Source: JALZHR01 sp036389695 (GTDB lineage Bacteria; Acidobacteriota; Blastocatellia; Pyrinomonadales; Pyrinomonadaceae). Taken from it: a stretch of 30,032 nt of DNA. The position numbers and the translations under genes were made by a program. The DNA lies in assembly GCA_036389695.1 (NCBI GenBank), contig DASVWG010000247.1:1-30032 (forward strand). The letters run 5' to 3'. The notes under the pieces were generated by a model. It was not told the origin of the DNA and ran no database searches. It saw only the letters and a program-made list of their open reading frames with translations. This document shows, one piece after another, positions 15,555 through 22,044 of this stretch. The first letter of the stretch is position 1; each line of letters starts with the position of its first letter.

Positions 15555-18071
15555 ATGCAATCGTTAAAAACTTTAGAATACGAAAAACTTCTCACATTAT
15601 TTGAGCGTTACGCCCAGACGCCGATGGGCAAAGCGCGCCTGCTTTCATTGCAGCCTTTAACGAATCGTCTGGAACTGGAACGAGATTTAAAAGCCGTCAC
15701 CGAAACGATTTATCTGAATGAAGAAAAACAGGTTTCATGGCGTTTTTCCGACGTTTTCGAGCCGACAAACGCGATTGCCGTTCTGCGTATCCGCAACGCG
15801 ACGCTCGAGCCTTTATCGCTTCTGGAAGTGACGCGGCTTTGCAGTCAGGCGTTATTCGCGCGCTCGGTTATCGCGCCGGAAAAGGAAAGCGTTCCGACGC
15901 TGTGGCGCGTAATCGAAAATCTGCCGCCGACGCTTTTCGCGGTCATCGAAAAAATCAACAAAAAACTGCTGCCCTCGGGCGAAATCGACGACGCGGCTTC
16001 GCCCGAATTAGCCCGCTTGAGACGCGAGATAAACAACCAGCGCGGGCGTCTGACGAAATCTCTGGAAACACTGATGCGCAACGCGTCCGACGCGATTCAG
16101 GACGCCATCGTCACGCAGCGCAACGAGCGTTACGTCGTGCCGGTCAAAGCCGATTTTCGCGGCAAAGTGACGGGCGTCGCACACGGTTTTTCGTCTTCCG
16201 GCGCGACGGTTTTCATCGAGCCGCTCGAAGCGATTGAGGCAAACAACGAGCTGCAAGCCTTAAAAGAAAAAGAAGAACGCGAAGTGGCGCGCGTTTTATT
16301 CGATTTGACCGAAATGCTGCGCGGCGAGCTTCCGGCAATCGAAGCCGCCGTCCGTGCCGTCGCCGAACTCGATTTTATCAAGGCGAAAGTCGAATTCGCC
16401 CGCAGCTTTCGCGCCGTCGTCCCGCAAATAACGGACGACGAAACGCTTTCACTGATTGAAGCGCGGCATCCGCTTTTGGAAGAAAATCTGCGCGAGCAAA
16501 ATCAGAAAAGCCGCCAGCGGTCAGCGGTCAGCGGTCAGCAGGAAAACGAGGCGGAAGCCCGCGCGTCAGCAAGGGCGGAAAATTCTTCCGACGACGGACA
16601 ATCGAAAGAAATCGTTCCGGTTTCATTTTCTTTAACCAAAGAAAAAAGCGTGATGATTATCTCCGGCGCGAACGCGGGCGGAAAAACGGTCGTGCTGAAA
16701 ACCGCCGGATTGCTCAGCTTAATGGCGATTTCCGGTTTGCCCGTTCCCGCGCGAGAGGCGCGGATTCCGTTTTACAAATCCGTTCTGGCGGACATCGGCG
16801 ACAATCAATCTTTGAGCGCGAATCTTTCGACGTTTACCTCGCACATTTCAAACATCGCCGAAATGATGCGCGAATGCAGCAATCCGGCGCTCGTTCTGCT
16901 GGACGAAGTCGGCACGGGCACCGACCCGGAAGAAGGCTCGGCGCTGGGCGTGGCGATTGTCGATTATTTTCGCCGCCAGTGCTCGGCGCAGGTTATCGCT
17001 TCGACGCATTATCGCGGGCTGAAAATTTACGCGACGAACGACGAAACGGTGATAAACGCTTCGGTCGAATTCGACGAAAAAACTTTGCAGCCGACTTATC
17101 GCCTTTTGACCGGCTTGGCGGGCGCGTCTTCGGGAATAGACATCGCGCGGCGCTTCGGCATTCCGCCGCCGGTCATCGAAAAAGCGCGTGCGAACGTCGA
17201 GGTTTCGGCGCGTGAAGCGTCGGATTATCTTTTGAAAATTCGCCGCGAATCGCAGATTGCCGAAGATTTGCGCGTCGCGCTGGAAGAAGAACGCGAGGCG
17301 ACCGCGAAAAAATACGCGCTGCTCGACATCGAAGCGCGGAAAAAGGAAAAAGAGCGCCAGAAGGAATTTGAAAAAGAGCTCGGCGAAACCATCGACAGCT
17401 TTGAACGTCAGGCGAAAGCCTTCGTCTCCGGCATCGAGGACAAAGCTTTAAAAACGCGTCTCGAAAAGGAAATGCAGGCGCGCAAAGCCGAACTGAAGCG
17501 CACGGCGATGACCAAAGTCGGCGACACGGGGACGCGCGGACGCGGCGACGCGGCGATTAATTCCCAATCCGCATTCCGCATTCCGCAATTGAGCGACCGA
17601 CCGATTGAGACCGGAATGAGAGTTCTTCTGAAAACTTTCGGCTCGGTCGGAACGGTCGAAAAAATCGACGGCGAAACGGCTGAAGTTATGGTCGGCTCGA
17701 TGCGCCTGCGCGAGAAGCTGGCGAATCTGCAAGCCGTCGTCGCCGAAGAAAAAAAGAAGGAAAGCAAGCTCGAAAAACTGCAAAAACAGTCGGGCGACGC
17801 GCTTTTGCGGCTCGACACGGAAAATATGAACGCCGAGCTGAACATCATCGGCAAAACGACTTCGGAAGTTGACGATTTGGTCGACCCGTTTCTGGATGAA
17901 GCTTATCTGAACGGTTTTCAGCGCGTCCGCATCGTTCACGGCATCGGCACGGGCGCTTTGCGGTCGGCGGTTCACCGGCACTTAAAAGGACATCCGCACG
18001 TTTCGCGCTACACGCTCGCCCCGCGCGAACAAGGCGGCGAAGGCGCGACGGTTGTCGAATTGAAACAGTAG
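15555..18071 (+). CDS. mutS2: MutS2 family ATPase/endonuclease
   Basis: An 838-residue MutS2. The N-terminal clamp/lever region starts MQSLKTLEYEKLLTLFERYA. The ATPase core has Walker A SGANAGGKT at about residues 370-378, the STFTSHISNIAEM segment, Walker B LVLLDEVGTGTDPEEGSALG, and the STHY switch. A coiled-coil connector is rich in Glu/Lys (about 555-640). The C-terminal Smr domain (about 760-838) has IVHGIGTGALRSAVHRHL and GGEGATVVEL; the family LDLRG is LNIIG here. MutS2 acts on branched DNA, suppresses recombination and, in some bacteria, rescues ribosomes. Two linkers carry tandem-repeat insertions: about residues 319-345, and 656-679 between the connector and the KOW-like segment. Confidence 0.95.
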   Translation: MQSLKTLEYEKLLTLFERYAQTPMGKARLLSLQPLTNRLELERDLKAVTETIYLNEEKQVSWRFSDVFEPTNAIAVLRIRNATLEPLSLLEVTRLCSQALFARSVIAPEKESVPTLWRVIENLPPTLFAVIEKINKKLLPSGEIDDAASPELARLRREINNQRGRLTKSLETLMRNASDAIQDAIVTQRNERYVVPVKADFRGKVTGVAHGFSSSGATVFIEPLEAIEANNELQALKEKEEREVARVLFDLTEMLRGELPAIEAAVRAVAELDFIKAKVEFARSFRAVVPQITDDETLSLIEARHPLLEENLREQNQKSRQRSAVSGQQENEAEARASARAENSSDDGQSKEIVPVSFSLTKEKSVMIISGANAGGKTVVLKTAGLLSLMAISGLPVPAREARIPFYKSVLADIGDNQSLSANLSTFTSHISNIAEMMRECSNPALVLLDEVGTGTDPEEGSALGVAIVDYFRRQCSAQVIASTHYRGLKIYATNDETVINASVEFDEKTLQPTYRLLTGLAGASSGIDIARRFGIPPPVIEKARANVEVSAREASDYLLKIRRESQIAEDLRVALEEEREATAKKYALLDIEARKKEKERQKEFEKELGETIDSFERQAKAFVSGIEDKALKTRLEKEMQARKAELKRTAMTKVGDTGTRGRGDAAINSQSAFRIPQLSDRPIETGMRVLLKTFGSVGTVEKIDGETAEVMVGSMRLREKLANLQAVVAEEKKKESKLEKLQKQSGDALLRLDTENMNAELNIIGKTTSEVDDLVDPFLDEAYLNGFQRVRIVHGIGTGALRSAVHRHLKGHPHVSRYTLAPREQGGEGATVVELKQ
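16513..16540. repeat. Heptamer array inside mutS2 (first)
   Basis: Four in-register heptamers (GCCAGCG, GTCAGCG, GTCAGCG, GTCAGCA) encode QRSAVSGQQ in a linker just before the Walker A domain. The following 30 residues (ENEAEARASARAENSSDDGQ) are also low-complexity and polar. Confidence 0.85.
17522..17586. repeat. Heptamer arrays inside mutS2 (second)
   Basis: A GACACGG/GGACGCG-type GC-rich repeat (17522-17553) is followed by AATCCGC, ATTCCGC, ATTCCGC (17566-17586). Together they encode about residues 656-677 (DTGTRGRGDAAINSQSAFRI), a linker between the coiled coil and the next beta-rich segment. Confidence 0.8.
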
Positions 18072-18082
18072 AAATAATAAAT

Positions 18083-18261
18083 TGTAGGGGCAGGTCTTGT
18101 GCCTGCCCAATGAGCGCTGATAGCGCGAACAAAGCATTAACCACCGAGAACACAGAAGAAATAGAGAAACAATTATTGTCTTCTCTGTTTTCTCTCTGTG
18201 TTCTCTGTGGCTAAAATTCTTTCGCTGCGCTCATTGGGCAGGCACAAGACCTGCCCCTACA
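18083..18261. repeat. Nested inverted repeat with 35-bp perfect arms
   Basis: The outer arms 18083-18117 and 18227-18261 are perfectly complementary over 35 bp. Each contains its own small hairpin (GGGCAGG/CCTGCCC). The inner arms (CCACCGAGAACACAGA near 18140; TCTGTGTTCTCTGTGG near 18195-18210) pair imperfectly and are built of 9- and 7-nt words around ACACAGAGA. It lies 11 bp after the mutS2 stop. The outer word is related to the single arm at 62-90. Confidence 0.93.
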
Positions 18262-18300
18262 TATCTTATTGCGCGACATCTTTTCTGTGATGTATCCAAA

Positions 18301-18438
18301 AAGCGGAAACCCGGGCAGAGATGGAGCGTGTCTTTGCCGGCTGAAGAAGCGCGGACTCTACCGACGCTTACCCTCACTTCTTTTTGCCGGTTTTCCATCT
18401 AACCCGACACGCCCCGTCACTACCCGGGTTTCCGCCTT
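18301..18438. repeat. Hairpin element B
   Basis: Arms 18301-18333 and 18406-18438 pair with a few mismatches. Ends are AAGCGGAAACCCGGG outside and GGAGCGTGTC inside, the same family as elements A and C. An inner CCGGC...GCCGG plus AAGAAG/CTTCTT stem is present. It lies 17 bp beyond the end of the pectate-lyase remnant. Confidence 0.85.
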
Positions 18439-18455
18439 TTATAAATCTTAAATCT

Positions 18456-18689
18456 TTATCTCATCGCCGGTTGCAGTTGATTCTTTTGCCAAACGCGCCG
18501 CCCGCGTTCGGGGTTCATTACGCGAATGGTGGACATATTCCCCATTAAATTGTGTTGCTGGAATTGTCGCCGGTCATTGTTTCCGACATTCGGTGAGTAA
18601 CCTTCAAATTCGTTCGCGCCGGAAGCCGCAGCCGTCGTCGATAAAAAAAAAGCAATAAGAGAAAACAGTTTCGATTCAAATTTTTTCAT
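18456..18689 (-). pseudogene. Internally deleted remnant of a second pectate-lyase-fold gene
   Basis: The 77-codon frame starts MKKFESKLFSLIAFFLSTTA and reads NEFEGYS, matching the beginning of the intact gene upstream (MKKLESKLFCIIAILL, NRFEGYS). Its 3' end matches the other end of that gene, but in a different frame. Shifted by one base it reads AGGAFGKRIN, then CNRR and stop, against AGVDGAFAKRINNTW at the intact C-terminus. About 1.75 kb of middle is therefore missing and the junction is frameshifted. GGAGAG still precedes the ATG. It could still yield a short secreted peptide, but I read it as a decayed tandem duplicate. Confidence 0.65.
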
Positions 18690-18925
18690 TTTTATACACT
18701 CTCCATAACATTCCCCGCATTCAGCGCGGAGAGACTAATGCCTGAACCAGCCGAATTTTGAGCGAGACGAATTTCGGAAAATTCGCCTTTGCACGATTCG
18801 TCGGTCGTGTTTGAAATCGAGTTTTTTCTCCCGAAAAATTGTCGGGAAAACACACTTCGACTCCGCCTTTTTGTTAGGAAAGGGTCAAAAGAAACAAGGA
18901 TTGAAGCCGGAATTTGACTTTTCGC

Positions 18926-18954
18926 TTGCAGATGCTTTAGCGGCGCGATATGAT
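18926..18954 (+). promoter_or_regulatory. Candidate promoter of a small RNA, with an overlapping palindrome
   Basis: TTGCAG (18926-18931) and TATGAT (18949-18954) are spaced by 17 bp. ATGATAC over the -10 is mirrored by GTATCAT just downstream (about 18970), an operator-like inverted repeat. A further GTATCTGATG follows at 19000. Confidence 0.45.
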
Positions 18955-18960
18955 ACGGTT

Positions 18961-19065
18961 ACCATCCGGGTATCATTATGTTACGCTTGCTTCGGCATCG
19001 TATCTGATGACCCTGATAAAACCCGCCTGATTGGTGACAGCCAATCGGGTGGGCTTTATTTTTTT
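18961..19065 (+). ncRNA. Candidate small RNA of about 105 nt
   Basis: The segment between the promoter candidate and the strong terminator has no open frame with a ribosome-binding site, and no protein gene lies downstream on this strand for over 2.9 kb. The end is well defined by the terminator; the 5' end is assumed. Confidence 0.35.
19022..19065 (+). terminator. Rho-independent terminator
   Basis: A 13-bp stem with two G-U pairs (CCCGCCTGATTGG, 19022-19034, with 19041-19053) has a 6-nt loop and a CTTTATTTTTTT tail. Confidence 0.9.
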
Positions 19066-19312
19066 CAATGCTTTCAGCCTTTTTCGAATCGAAAAAGATA
19101 GAAAAAGACTTCCGCCCGGCGCGGCTTTCAGACACACTTCGAGCCGCCCATTGAAATAGAAATTTAGCTTGGGAAACTAAGCCGATTCGGTAACTGTAGG
19201 CGGTCGGGAGAACCGTTCTGAGCAAGAATCGACAATTTATGTAAACCATTGAGAGATTTACACTTAATTCGCTGGCAAAAGGAAACGAATCAAATTAATT
19301 TGGACATCTTCA

Positions 19313-19341
19313 AACTTACTCTTTTTGCCCGCGGAAGTCAA
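19313..19341 (-). promoter_or_regulatory. Candidate promoter of the remnant gene copy
   Basis: On the minus strand TTGACT (19341-19336) and TAAGTT (19318-19313) are 17 bp apart. The spacer resembles that of the promoter in front of the intact paralogue (21712-21740), consistent with a common origin. Confidence 0.45.
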
Positions 19342-19392
19342 TAATTTTTTGTCGCTTTTTCGCGAAAAAATCTTCGCTCTTTGAAAAGACAA

Positions 19393-19505
19393 AAAGGCGG
19401 AAACGCGACAGTTATGGAGCGTGTTCTTCATTGATGAATTATGAAACCGGAGTTTCGTATTCTTCACCTTGAGACACGCTCCATAACTGTCGCGTTTCCG
19501 CCTTT
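19393..19505. repeat. Hairpin element C (perfect 32-bp arms)
   Basis: Positions 19393-19424 pair perfectly with 19474-19505. Arms start AAAGGCGGAAACGCG and end ATGGAGCGTGT. An inner hairpin GAAAC/GTTTC extends outward imperfectly to TGAA/TTCA. It lies 16 bp after the stop of the pectate-lyase-fold gene. Same family as elements A and B. Confidence 0.93.
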
Positions 19506-19521
19506 CTAATTCAGAAATCGC

Positions 19522-21513
19522 TCAATCGCAGCGCCACGTGTTATTGATGCGCTTGGCAAACGCGCCGTCCACGCCTGCCGTGCCCTGTGTGCAGACGCCG
19601 GACGCGTTTTTCGCGCAGTCTTTGCAATAGACGATCGCGCCGTCCGTAATCAGCGGCTCACCGTTGGAAACGGTCGCGGCGTAAACAACGAGGTCGTTAA
19701 AGGTCGTATTCTTGTCCATTTGCATCAAGCCGTTAATCGAAAAACCGACGTACGGCTTTTCCTGATTGCCTTTGACGGACAGAAAGCCCGTGCTTTCGTC
19801 GCGCTTGAAGTCATACCAGAAATTTTGTCCCAGACGCAGCAGAGGCTTGTTGAAATTGAATGATTTGGCGGACAAAAGCGGCTCCGAGTTTGTCTCGTCG
19901 TCGTCGCTGATGGCGACGTCGTGCCCGAAAAAGTTCGGGCGGCGCTGAATAAAATTATCGCCGGAGCCTTCCGCGACGCGTCCGGTCTGGAACATTATCT
20001 TCCCGCCCTGAAAGCCCGGATTCGAAACCGGCTGGTTGTTTTCATCGCGACAGAAGCCGGGCGTAATCGCCGGGTCGTAGCAGAAACGGTCGCCGGTCGA
20101 GGTGATTTTCACGTTCGGACCGGCGACGACGGTTTTCGCGCCGTAGAAAGTTCCCGATGAGATGTAATTCATCCGACCGTTCAATTCGACTTTATCGCCG
20201 AAATGGCTGCCGACGACGACCATCATCATCGTCGAAATCGCGCCGCCCGGGCTGACGTAGATGCTCTTTTGACCGCGCTCGGCAGAAGTATTAATCAGCG
20301 TCAAAGTGCCGAAAGTGTCGATGTTGATAAAAGGTCCGCCGATGTATGCGCCGTGGTCGTAGCCGCCGCCGAAGCTTTCTTCAACCAGCATCGAGCCGCC
20401 TCTTTCCAGGTGAATTCCTTCGCCCGGCGCGACGTAATTGAAAAGCGAATTGGTCACCTTCCAATCGGTATTATAAGTGTTAATCCAGATTCCCGCCTTG
20501 TTATTGATGAAAACGCCGTGGTCGACCTTCACGTAATCAAACTGCCACTGCCCGCACTGTTGATTATTGGGATTGCACGAAGTCGGCGTCTGGTCGTTGG
20601 CGTTATGCACGTAGATGGCGCGGTCGAGATTTTGAAACGTGATGTTTTCGAATTTGAAAAACTGGCTCGAATTCTGGTTGTCGATTTGATTTGCCGCGTC
20701 TATCTCCCATTTGCCCATCGCCTCGATGCCGTAATCGCCGGTCGAATCGCGCGGCGGCTCCTGCCAGCCGGCGGAGTTGCCCAAAAGCTCGACGTTTTTG
20801 ATGGTCACGTGGTCGGTGCAGCCGCTGATGCGAAAAATCGGCTGGTTGTTGTTGCGCAGGCGAATGCTGGTCGGGCTTTTCTTAAAAGGCAGGTTCGTCG
20901 TCGGGATTGACGCGTTCGGGCTCGCGCCCTGAATGACGATGCCGGACGGCAGCGTGATGCCTTTATAATTCGGATGCCGGGTGTTGCCGTCGGTCGTGCC
21001 GACAATATAAGTGCCTTCGGGAAAATAAAGCGTTCCGCCCTGCCGCGAAGCGATAAAGGCGATGGCTCTTTTGATGGTCGTCGTGTAATCGGCTGGCTCG
21101 GTAAAAGCGCCGCGCGAAATCGGGCGAAAATCCTTGACGTTAAAAAAACCCGTATTTTTCGTCGTCGGATACCAGATATATCTTGTGCCCGTATCCAATT
21201 GCACGTCGTAATATTCCGAGCTGCCTTCAAAACACCAGCGCCCGTCGCCGTTCGGCGTCACGTGACCGTTAAAATCTACTGTCGTTCCGCTTCCCGGACA
21301 AGCGACGAGGTCGGAAGCCGTTCTCCTTCCGCCGGCAACAAAAACATCGACGGCATTGCTTCCCGAAGGACGATATTTAACCGGGCACGTGCCGGTATCG
21401 TCCGTCTCGACGGTCAGCGAATAACCTTCAAACCTGTTTTGCGCAACGGCGCTTGCCGCCGCGATGAGTAAAATCGCTATGATACAAAATAGCTTCGATT
21501 CCAGTTTTTTCAT
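19522..21513 (-). CDS. Secreted pectate-lyase-superfamily parallel beta-helix protein
   Basis: 663 residues starting MKKLESKLFCIIAILLIAAA with a signal peptide ending at AVAQ. I choose 21513 over the in-frame ATG at 21558 because GAGGA lies 9 nt upstream and the signal peptide begins there. A short N-terminal domain is followed by a pectate-lyase-3-like opening: FNVKDFRPISRG, TIKRAIAFIASRQGGTLYFP and EGTYIVGTT. Beta-helix coils follow (FRISGCTDHVTIKNVELLG, GVFINNKAGIWINTYNTDW). The C-terminal 100 residues end DGAFAKRINNTWRCD. Members cleave or bind acidic polysaccharides or form phage-type spikes; I see no decisive catalytic residues. Element C lies just past the stop, and a decayed copy lies further downstream. 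Confidence 0.85.
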   Translation of the reverse strand: MKKLESKLFCIIAILLIAAASAVAQNRFEGYSLTVETDDTGTCPVKYRPSGSNAVDVFVAGGRRTASDLVACPGSGTTVDFNGHVTPNGDGRWCFEGSSEYYDVQLDTGTRYIWYPTTKNTGFFNVKDFRPISRGAFTEPADYTTTIKRAIAFIASRQGGTLYFPEGTYIVGTTDGNTRHPNYKGITLPSGIVIQGASPNASIPTTNLPFKKSPTSIRLRNNNQPIFRISGCTDHVTIKNVELLGNSAGWQEPPRDSTGDYGIEAMGKWEIDAANQIDNQNSSQFFKFENITFQNLDRAIYVHNANDQTPTSCNPNNQQCGQWQFDYVKVDHGVFINNKAGIWINTYNTDWKVTNSLFNYVAPGEGIHLERGGSMLVEESFGGGYDHGAYIGGPFINIDTFGTLTLINTSAERGQKSIYVSPGGAISTMMMVVVGSHFGDKVELNGRMNYISSGTFYGAKTVVAGPNVKITSTGDRFCYDPAITPGFCRDENNQPVSNPGFQGGKIMFQTGRVAEGSGDNFIQRRPNFFGHDVAISDDDETNSEPLLSAKSFNFNKPLLRLGQNFWYDFKRDESTGFLSVKGNQEKPYVGFSINGLMQMDKNTTFNDLVVYAATVSNGEPLITDGAIVYCKDCAKNASGVCTQGTAGVDGAFAKRINNTWRCD

Positions 21514-21711
21514 TTTCCAATATCCTCGAATTTCGTCGGCGTCGCCGGGAGACGTCAATTTTGTCGGTTTTTATTCGGTGTTTTCCAGATATTTATCCTG
21601 TTTCGGTCAGATTCGGACAGGTTAAATGAGGGCTTCCGGCACGGGCGGCTTTGAAACCAAAGCGGACGCCGAAACGATTCGAAGCGTCACGCGAGTTCGA
21701 CCGATGCAGCA

Positions 21712-21740
21712 AAGTTACTTTCTTTGCCGCCGAAAGTCAA
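21712..21740 (-). promoter_or_regulatory. Candidate promoter of the pectate-lyase-fold gene
   Basis: On the minus strand TTGACT (21740-21735) and TAACTT (21717-21712) are 17 bp apart, about 200 bp before the start codon. Confidence 0.5.
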
Positions 21741-21750
21741 TGTTTTATCA

Positions 21751-21846
21751 GAGGGATGAAGGATGAAGGATGAGGGATGAAACAAAGCTGGTTCAGAGAC
21801 ATCTTTACCTTCTTACTCATCCCTCATCCTTCATCCTTCATCCCTC
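21751..21846. repeat. Inverted heptamer array (GGGATGA / AGGATGA)
   Basis: The 30-bp left arm 21751-21780 (GGGATGA, AGGATGA, AGGATGA, GGGATGA) is the perfect reverse complement of 21817-21846. The loop is 36 nt. It lies between two divergent promoters. Confidence 0.95.
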
Positions 21847-21854
21847 AATCCGGT

Positions 21855-21883
21855 TTACCTTTCGGCGCAGGAATTCATATAAT
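21855..21883 (+). promoter_or_regulatory. Candidate promoter of crtI-mtgA
   Basis: A perfect -10 TATAAT (21878-21883) has TTACCT (21855-21860) 17 bp upstream. A second TATAAT at 21947-21952 has no good -35. Either could serve the gene at 22045. Confidence 0.4.
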
Positions 21884-22044
21884 TGTTTTAAGTTAAAAAT
21901 TAATTGCCGGAAGCGATTGCGAAAATCTTTTCCGGCGCGGATTGTTTATAATTGTTGATATTGGGAAACCGACGGCGAACGCGAAAGTTTACGAAACGGT
22001 AAACGCCCGCAATTTCGTGTTCCTCCGAGGTTTTTGTTTTTTTT

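Larger units (their letters stand above)
18072..18455. other. 384-bp intergenic region made of two hairpin elements
   Basis: Between the mutS2 stop and the pectate-lyase remnant. Almost all of it is occupied by the nested inverted repeat at 18083-18261 and hairpin element B at 18301-18438. No gene is seen. Confidence 0.75.
18690..19521. other. 832-bp region without genes between remnant and intact gene
   Basis: It holds a plus-strand promoter-terminator unit (18926-19065), a minus-strand promoter (19313-19341) and hairpin element C (19393-19505). A near-duplicated ACACACTTCGA..CCGCC motif occurs at 18850 and 19132. A 9-bp palindrome CTTTTTCGA/TCGAAAAAG lies at 19078-19096. I see no credible coding frame; the short frames here lack start signals and domains. 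Confidence 0.65.
21514..22044. other. 531-bp divergent intergenic region
   Basis: Between the pectate-lyase-fold gene (minus) and crtI (plus). The left part is a roughly 200-nt leader for the minus gene with a small CCTGT/ACAGG hairpin at about 21597-21621. It is followed by the minus promoter, the heptamer hairpin 21751-21846 as an insulator-like element, then the plus promoter candidate. No gene is seen. Confidence 0.65.

Noticed and set aside
18811..19101. A 96-codon plus-strand frame
   Set aside because: It runs through the promoter and terminator hairpin at 18926-19065, has no domain and no Shine-Dalgarno.
14037..19505. Calling elements A-C insertion sequences or proven MITEs
   Set aside because: No transposase and no clear target-site duplication flank them; mobility is only suggested by copy number and variable cores.
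19109..21656. Similarity of ACTTCCGCCCGG..CGGCTTT at 19109 to 21630 as a shared leader structure
   Set aside because: About 19 of 27 bases match by eye, too weak without an alignment; only the promoter similarity is kept.
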